A stretch of 64,000 bases of DNA from Rhexocercosporidium sp. MPI-PUGE-AT-0058 (lineage: Eukaryota > Ascomycota > Leotiomycetes > Helotiales). Under the pieces are notes generated by a model that did no database searches, was not told the origin of the DNA, and saw nothing but the letters and a program-made list of their open reading frames with translations. Below are positions 57,254-64,000 of this stretch, piece by piece (position 1 is the first letter of the stretch; the number at the start of each line of letters is the position of its first letter). The stretch covers positions 744,001 through 808,000 of the forward strand of contig JAGTJL010000001.1 in assembly GCA_020746875.1 (NCBI GenBank), given 5' to 3'. The position numbers and the translations under genes were made by a program.

Positions 57254-57442
57254 TATCGCGCTTTAGCGCAGTCTACTAGTTATATATATGCTTTCGTAAG
57301 CACTTACGTATATATATACTCGGGTTATAATCTTCTCTTACAGAAAATAACGCTTATTTTAAAAATCTTTTTGAATTCTTGCTCTTTACGTTAATCGTAG
57401 AGCTCTTGAATTACTAAAAGCCTGCTTTACTTCTGTACGACA
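57254..57442 (+). repeat. Right LTR of the Copia element
   Basis: This 189-bp terminal repeat, from TATCGCGC to TACGACA, pairs with 49127-49315. It contains TATATATACTCGGGTTATAAT, which in such elements would be the promoter region. It is the same length as the left copy with no net indel. Confidence 0.88.
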
Positions 57443-57447
57443 AATGC

Positions 57448-59317
57448 CTAAAGTTATATCGGCTTAAAGTAATTATTTTAAATTAGTAAATATATATATT
57501 CGGCGAATTTTTTAATAAGGGCCAGGCGTCTTAAATAAGCGAGAAAACCACTAAAAGTTACTAACTTTCAAACCTTATAAGTCTAAAACTATAAAAGAAC
57601 TGTCTTTGATTTTTTTACGAAAGCTGTTAAGCTTTACTATTAGAATTAGCTTATAATGTGTCTTACTTTTTATAATTTAAAGAGAATATAAAAAAGTCAG
57701 GTAATATTACTAAGTGCCTTAATATAGACTTTAAACCTCTTTTATTCTTCTAATACTTTAGCTATAAGTCTCTTAATCTCATCAATAATATTGACATATA
57801 TTAGTAGAGCCTTTTTGAGGTAAGCTTATTAAGTGTCTTACGATTCTCTGAAGCTCCTCACGTTAAGGAATATAGTAGCAGCTTATATATTAAATCTCCT
57901 ATTATAAGTAAGTCTTTTTAAATTAAATATATAAAAACGTTAGATATATATATTAAATATAATATATTACAATCATTATAGTCTTCTTTTAAATAAGATT
58001 TTGGAATATAAGAATGATATATATTAAAGTAAATATTAGAAAACTTATTACACTTTAGCCGCTAATTACTAAACTTATTTAATTTATATTAATAAAAGTT
58101 ATAAGTCCGTTTTTAAGCTACTTATATTCGTTATGGGCATAGAAGCTCGCCGGATTGTATATTAACGGACGGTCGGATTAGGTATTTACAGCAGTATTAT
58201 CGCATTACAAATCGCTATAAATAAGAGAAGGTTTAATAAAACGACCTTTAGATTCCATAAGTCTTAAAAGTCGAGGAATCACTTTTTAATATATAACTTC
58301 CTTAATATCGTCCATCTTTTATTAAGGTCCTCTACGTTTAATATTAAAATTTATTATATGTTTAAAATTATTAATAAAGAACTTCTCTTAAATAGATACG
58401 TATTTATTCTTTTAAGGAAGATTTCCGTTATAAATAATAATATAAAACCCGAATTTGCCGTCTAGCGCTTAGCTTTTATTATATAAAGAAGCAAGTTTAC
58501 GGCAAAACTCATTCGGCTCAGGGAGTTCTTTAATTAACTCGTAAAATTTACAGATGTAATAATATGCGTTTAAAACGTTCTTAAAAAATCCTTAAGCGAT
58601 GGGCTTTAAAGTGAAATCGCTCACAATAGCGTGGATAACTACTGTCGATTCGAACTTACTATAGAGGGCTCTTATCTTATAATCGCCATAAAAGACTTAT
58701 TGTCCACTTCTATTAATAACAAAAGAACAGAAAATAATTTATATTTAATAAGTTTAACCTTTAAGAAATAGCTCTCCTTTCCTTTATTATTATTAATAAT
58801 ATTAATTCTGTAGTATTAAGCCTAAGCTAATGAGCTATAATTTATAACGCTTAAGGGGTTTTTAAGTATAGGTACGTCTAATAATTATATTAGCTTTTAA
58901 AATTATAAAGAGAGCCTTACGAACCTAATTAAATAACTTTAATAGTAATAGTATATACTCCAATAACTTCTACTGTGGCGGACATGCTTTATAAAATGAT
59001 TGAATTATTGACTTCAGGAATGTGATATATTTACTATTTATGGAATCCTTAAAGAATAAATATTCAAAAGAAGTTAAATACTGTTTATAAAAACCTTTGT
59101 ATTTGATAAATGTTTATTTATAAACGCCTCTAAGGGTCGATAGGGTCGTCGTAGACAGGCATTAAATATTAATGCTACCAAATAAAGTAATTATTAACAA
59201 ACTTAATTTAAGGTAACTACCTCGATAACCTACTTAAGAAGCAAAGTCGAGGATTAGCGAGCTTAGTAGCTGTATCAGGATGGGCGCCCGCCATGCTCGT
59301 GAGGCTCGTGAGTCAAG
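57448..59317. other. AT-rich decayed DNA between retroelements
   Basis: No intact frame or recognisable domain was found in these 1.9 kb. The composition is somewhat less extreme than inside the Copia element. The segment probably consists of older repeat copies, but I cannot assign it to a family. Confidence 0.4.
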
Positions 59318-59554
59318 CGAGGCGGGCAAATTTCGTGACCGATAAAGCGACTTACCATCGGACGGATTAAAGATAAGTATTACAGTAACAACAAACGCTT
59401 TAAACAATTTGAAACCGACGTAAATACTCCTGGTAGTTGAATCTTGCTTTTTGGCATTTTACTTTATATTTTAAAAGGCCTTTCGTTGTCAAAAACTGCA
59501 AAATATTAAAAATACGAAATCTCGCTTCATCGGTCACGAATTGGCCTAGCCTCG
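59318..59554. mobile_element. Small inverted-repeat element (MITE-like)
   Basis: A 237-bp segment is bounded by inverted repeats of about 37 bp. The left end reads inward CGAGGCGGGCAAATTTCGTG then ACCGATAAAGCGA. The right end, read inward on the other strand, is CGAGGCTAGGCCAATTCGTG then ACCGATGAAGCGA. The interior has no frame. It looks like a non-autonomous DNA element. No clear target duplication was identified, so the exact ends are uncertain. Confidence 0.5.
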
Positions 59555-59683
59555 AAGTCACAGCATAAGAAAAGGGCAGGGATTTACATATGGCAGAATC
59601 GAGATCCCTAGTTTCTGATTTACCGTAAAACAGACTAGTAAATAATAATTAGCGCTATTGGAGAATAAGAATAATAGTTAAAT

Positions 59684-62600
59684 TGTCAGGAGTGGAATCT
59701 AATATAAGGAGGGTCGGGGGTTCTACGGAAGGTTTACAGGCTTGGCACGGATCACGTGTTAATATCTTTATTTATTTACTTCGGAAAGGAGTAAAAAAGA
59801 TTTAAAAAGCTAGAAATTAATTTAAATTATAATTAATATACTTTAAACGATTTAAATAATAATTTCTTATTATTTAAACCTTATATTTTTATATTTTTAT
59901 TTATATAGAAATAATTCATTACTTATTTAAAGCCTTCACGAAATAATTATAATAACTAAAAACAAAAAGAAAATAGCTTTAGCGGCAAAAGGAACATTAC
60001 GATCACCTTTACTTTATTTTATTAATTAACCATTGAACACCCTTTAAAATAACCTTAAAAATAGTTCGCTTACGCGTAGCGAATAGTTCTAGCGCTTTAA
60101 CGAGGGTTTAAAAGATCTTATAAATAACGACGAAAGGAGCTCGGATGCCGAAGTAATTATTAAGATTAAGCGACGACAAATTCTAAAGATTTAAATATAA
60201 ATTAAAAAGAAAAAAGAAAAGAAAGCAGTTTAAAACCGAATCGAAGAGCTAAAAGAAGTAATACGAGAGTAAGAGGATTTAAAAAGAGAATTAGCGGATA
60301 TATTATAAAAAAAAGAAAAAGAAAAGGAAAGTAAAGAATATATAAATAAAAAAAAGCGTTAACGCGCGAATATAACCGGAGACCGCTATCGTAACGAACT
60401 TATAAGACTTTCTCGAGATGACTTTAATATACGCCCGATATCGTATCGACGAATTCCAAAGATGCGAGAGCTTCCGACATATAAAAGTAAGAACGTTAAA
60501 GAAGCTTAGTCTTTTATTTAAAATATTAAGTAAAAGTTCCGTTAAAATAAAAAGATAATATATATTATAAATAAAAATAAAATTAATAAATGCGTCTTTA
60601 CTTTTAATAAAAAGATAAAACGAAAGTAAATTAAATTTAAATTAAAAGCCGGGATAAACTCATTTACTTAAGAAGGGTTTAAGTAGTAAATACTAAACTT
60701 AATTATAAACCTTAGAAATCGAGAGTTTATAGTGCTTAATTAATATAAAAACGCTTAATAACGCAAAAATAAGTCGATGAATAATTTTATATTTTTCTTT
60801 AATAACTTAAAGTAATAGTTAAAAATTAAAAATAATACAATAAGACGACGGACTTTTTACGTTAAATTAAAGCTTAAATTAAAAAAAGAAATTACTAAAC
60901 TTAATATTATTAAAATCACTAAAACCTACGAAGAGTTAATATCTTTAACTCGTCGTATTAAGAATGCTAATAAAGTAAATAATTAAAATAAACCTCGGAA
61001 GAATACTAATAAAGCTTTAAAAAAGAATAATAATTATTTTTATAATAATAAATTATTTTATATCTCTTCTTTAAACTCAGACCGAAAGCGAGACGAGTTT
61101 AATAATACGAATCGAACTTTTATCGATGCTAAGTCGAGAGCAAAAGGATTAAGTAATAAAGAATATTATTATTATAAAAAGCTAGGCTATTTAATAATAA
61201 AATGCTTAAAAGTTATATATTATAATTATTAAAAGAAAAGATATATTTTTTTAAATTATACGGAATTACGACGGACAAGAAACGGATTAGCCCGATTTTA
61301 ATTTCGTTATTATTAATAAGATTAGGCGAGGAAAAAGAATAATAAAGAATTATAATATTAATAGAAATTCGGACTTAAGATAAAAGAGTGCGGATTAAAC
61401 GAACACTTTTTGACAGCGGTATCGAAAGTAATTATATTTCTTAAGCGCTTATAATCGAATGCGAATGAAAGCTTATAATTAATTAAATTAATTTAATTAT
61501 AATTAAGAAAAGAAAAGTTATTATTTATAAGACTTATTTTTTATAATTATATATTATTAATAATAAAAGCATTACAAAAGGGCATCGGCAGTCGTATATT
61601 GCCTACGACTTTAAGATTTTAAAGTTATTTTTATTTTAAGATTTTCTTAATTTAAAAAAATTAACTTTATTATTAACTTTTAATCGAAGACTTAGCGGTT
61701 TTCTTTTAAAAAGAATTAAATTAACGTTATTTTTATTAAAAAGTTTGCGAAGAAAACTCAAAAGGACTAAATATATTACGTCGTATTTAACGCTAAGACT
61801 ATCGAAGGTGCCGAGTTACTTCCGAAATATATTAATTATTAAGAGATCTTTAGCGAAATAAGTGCTAAGATATTACTTAAATATTATTTAATAAAATATT
61901 AAATTAACCTTAAACTTAATAAGGAACTATTATAAGGACCCGTTTATTTAGTCTTCGAATTAGAGTTAATAATGCTCTAAGAATACCTCGAAGCGAGTTT
62001 AGAAAAAGGTTAAATTTAAAAGTTTATTAACTTTATAAGAGCGCTTATTCTGTTTATACTTAAGAAAGGCGGAAGATTACGATTATATATTAATTATAAA
62101 AGACTTAATATTATTATAATAAAAAATTAAACTTCTTTACTTTTAATTAATAAAACTTTCGATCGGTTAAGACGCGCTAAAGTATTTATAAAGCTAGACT
62201 TAAAAGATGCGTATCACCGACTCCGAATTAAATAAAGCGACAAATAGAAAACGGCATTTCGGACTTAATATAAATACTTTAAATATTATATACTTCTTTT
62301 TAAACTTTCGAATACTTTAGCGATATTTTAAGCTTATATTAACTAAGCCTTAATTAAGTTAATAAACGTTACTTATATAATTTATTTAAACGATATTCTT
62401 ATTTTCTTTAAAAGCATCGAAAACTATACGGAAGCTATTCGAGAGGTCCTCGAAAAGCTTCGCACTTATAAACTTTACGTTAACCTTAAGAAATGCGCAT
62501 TTAATATTAATATTATAAAGTTTTTAAAGTTTATAATAAGCCCGATAAGTATCCGAATAAACTCTTCTTAAGTCGAGAGCATCTAGAAATAGCCTTTGCT

Positions 62601-64000
62601 TAAATCGTGGCGAAATATATAAGTATTCTTAAGATTTATTAACTTTTACCGCTGCTTTATTTATAGTTATATAAAAGTTATTTAATTTATTATTAATTTA
62701 TTAAAAGAAATATAAAAAGAAAAAAAGACGGAACTTTTTCGATTCTTTTACGGAGCTATTATAGCATTCTTAATCTTATAAAAGAGATTCTTTTAAGCTT
62801 TAATCCTTTATTATTTCGACTTTTAATTAAAGATTTAAATAAAAACAAATGCTTCGAAATTTGCTATTAATAGAATTTTATCTTAATTATTTAGTAGCGG
62901 TACGGAGGCTTAATAGCATCTTATTGTATTTTACTCGAAGAAGCTCTCTTTTCTTAAATAATAATATAAAGCTTACGATAAGGAATTAATAATAATAATA
63001 TATATATTTAAGTAATAAAGTTAATACTTTTAAGGCGCTTTCGATATTATTATAATCCGAATAAATTATTATAATCTTAAATACTTTATGACGAAATAGA
63101 AGCTTATCGAACGGTAAGCGAGATAAGCCGATGAATTAATTAAATTCGATTTTATTATTAAATATTAAATTAAAGCTATAAATCCTATTAATAAGCCTTC
63201 GCGAAGATTTAATTTTAAAGACTCGAAACTTAGTCGAAGTAAAAATAAAAAATAAAAGTAATTACCGACGTTATATTAAAAGCTACGCTTAATTATAATA
63301 TTATAAAAAAGAAAGCTTTTATTAATAGCATTTCTAAAATCGGGGCTTAAATAACTTCGCATCGATAAGTTATTATAATTAAATTAAGGATTATTTATAA
63401 AGGATTTATAAAATAGCGAAGAATAATCGGAAAAGGTATAAGGGACTCCCGACGGGTTTATTATTAATATTATTAATTATAAATAATATATATTATAATA
63501 AGTAGTAGTTATATTATTATAAATTAAAATAATAAGTAATAAACTTTTAAAACTAATTTAAAATATAATCTTTAATTTATAAAAAGTAAATCCTTTTATA
63601 ATAAATAAGACGTATAAATTAATTCCGAGGGGACGTCGAGTTAAGTCTAAAGGATATTAGAAAATGTACGAAAATGAATTATTATAATATTATAATAAAA
63701 CTTATGTATTATTTAAGAAATCACTTTAAAATAAGATTTTAAGTATTAATTATAATAATGCCGTAATAAAATACTTTAAATTTTAAAGAACTTTTAAATT
63801 GCTTTTAAAGAAATACTTTTAATAAAAATTACGTATAAACGTTAAAAAGTATATAAGCACTTAGGTAAAATATTAAAAAAGAAAACTAAAAAGGCACCGA
63901 TTTTATAACGAATTAGCCTTATTTTCTATTCTTTTAAAACTTTAAGAAGAAATAATTATAAATTTTATTATAAACTTATCGCCGAATAAAAGAATAAGTT
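59684..64000 (+). mobile_element. Ty3/Gypsy LTR retrotransposon, 5' part, RIP-destroyed
   Basis: The text fits a Gypsy polyprotein in order. A gag zinc knuckle appears at about 61161-61208 as EYYYYKKLGYLIIKCLK, with Cys and His changed to Tyr. A protease-like FDSGIESNYIS follows at about 61400-61442. Reverse transcriptase at about 62040-62600 shows KKGGRLRLYINYKRLN, KVFIKLDLKDAYHRLRI and YLNDILIF, where YLDD is expected. RNase H at about 62800-63000 shows FYSKKLSF and YDKELIIII. The left boundary is a guess: TGTCAGGAGTGG at 59684 could begin an LTR. The 3' end lies beyond the window. Stops fill the frame, so the copy is dead. Confidence 0.75.
62040..62600 (+). pseudogene. Gypsy reverse transcriptase domain, inactivated
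   Basis: This is the best-preserved piece of the Gypsy element. The LDLKDAYHRLRI motif (about 62190-62234) keeps the first catalytic Asp. The YLDD box reads YLND at about 62382-62393, a GAC-to-AAC change that removes a catalytic Asp. In-frame stops follow both upstream and downstream. Confidence 0.75.

Larger units (their letters stand above)
49127..57442 (+). mobile_element. Ty1/Copia LTR retrotransposon, complete in outline, RIP-destroyed
   Basis: The unit is 8,316 bp long, with two direct repeats of exactly 189 bp at its ends and a 5-bp target duplication. Reverse-transcriptase-like text is readable on the plus strand at about 53700-54600: AAYFNLKVKYFDVINAFIN, RALYEIRDSSYL, then FYVNNI where the active site should be YVDD, and IRYLFNTRF near the end. 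The order and wording match Copia rather than Gypsy. Stops occur every few codons in all frames. The composition is extremely AT-rich with abundant TA, as expected after heavy RIP. About 2 kb between the end of the RT/RNase H region (about 55100) and the right LTR is unexplained. No functional protein can be made. Confidence 0.88.
49122..57447. repeat. Target-site duplication AATGC flanking the Copia element
   Basis: The five bases AATGC at 49122-49126 recur at 57443-57447, exactly outside the two long terminal repeats. Five bases is the usual target-duplication length of Ty1/Copia elements. It shows the 8.3-kb unit moved as one piece. Confidence 0.85.
47500..64000. other. AT-rich, RIP-type repeat compartment
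   Basis: From about 47500 to the window end the sequence is dominated by A and T with very frequent TA, TAA and TTA. There is no open frame above about 80 codons. Everything recognisable is transposon-derived. Gene-bearing DNA to the left has ordinary composition. This is the two-compartment layout of fungi with active or past RIP, in which heavily mutated repeats form AT-rich blocks. The exact base composition and RIP indices were not computed. Confidence 0.85.

Noticed and set aside
46771..64000. Possible centromere or telomere
   Set aside because: AT-rich composition alone is not enough; no TTAGGG arrays were seen and the tract is explained by RIP-mutated retroelements.
1..64000. CRISPR arrays, tRNA and 5S rRNA genes
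   Set aside because: No regularly spaced repeat, no tRNA T-arm/acceptor pattern and no 5S-like sequence was noticed by eye in a eukaryotic window; a covariance search was not possible.

Overview
This is a eukaryotic, filamentous-ascomycete (Pezizomycotina) window. The genes carry short spliceosomal introns (46-160 bp, mostly 46-60 bp) with GTAAGT/GTATGT-type donors and CTAAC/CTGAC-like branch points. The housekeeping genes look like those of filamentous ascomycetes, and the repeats show RIP-type (repeat-induced point mutation) transitions. A leotiomycete is my best guess from protein resemblance; this is inference only.

Bases 1-16,000 are a gene-dense core block. In order: SEC24 (minus), a 127-aa single-pass membrane protein (plus), NIF3 (minus), a secreted SGNH hydrolase (plus), a BolA/Fra2 homologue (plus), the AP-1 beta-adaptin (plus) and a DEK-C chromatin-type protein (minus). 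Sec24 and AP-1 beta are vesicle-coat subunits (COPII and clathrin/AP-1). NIF3 and the BolA gene form a divergent pair that is also adjacent in budding yeast (YGL221C/YGL220W); here a hydrolase gene lies between them.

Bases 16,000-27,500 are sparser. They hold a Kex2-processed, Cys- and Trp-rich secreted protein, two Cys-rich small-protein genes on the minus strand, a U6 snRNA gene split by two mRNA-type introns (23,282-23,485), degenerate repeats, and a pseudogene of an HhH-GPD (endonuclease III-like) DNA glycosylase.

Bases 27,547-35,394 are one very large minus-strand gene. I reconstructed it as 14 phase-consistent exons encoding 2,132 aa: signal peptide, GH55 exo-beta-1,3-glucanase, Thr/Pro-rich linker, subtilisin-like (S8) protease and a C-terminal extension. 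It is the most unusual protein in the window.

Bases 37,500-43,400 contain a complete Tc1/mariner element whose transposase has six RIP-type stops and no frameshift, a two-exon small secreted protein, and a 760-aa protein of unknown function.

From about 43,900 to the end the DNA is decayed. First come remnants of an NFX1/ZNFX1-type helicase and of a PD-(D/E)XK-like gene. After about 47,500 there is an extremely AT-rich tract with no intact gene. It holds a complete 8,316-bp Ty1/Copia element (189-bp LTRs, 5-bp target duplication AATGC), a small inverted-repeat element and the 5' part of a Ty3/Gypsy element that runs off the window. Catalytic residues in both reverse transcriptases have been destroyed by G-to-A changes.

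Exon coordinates were worked out by hand from splice signals, reading phase and family resemblance. No database search was run.
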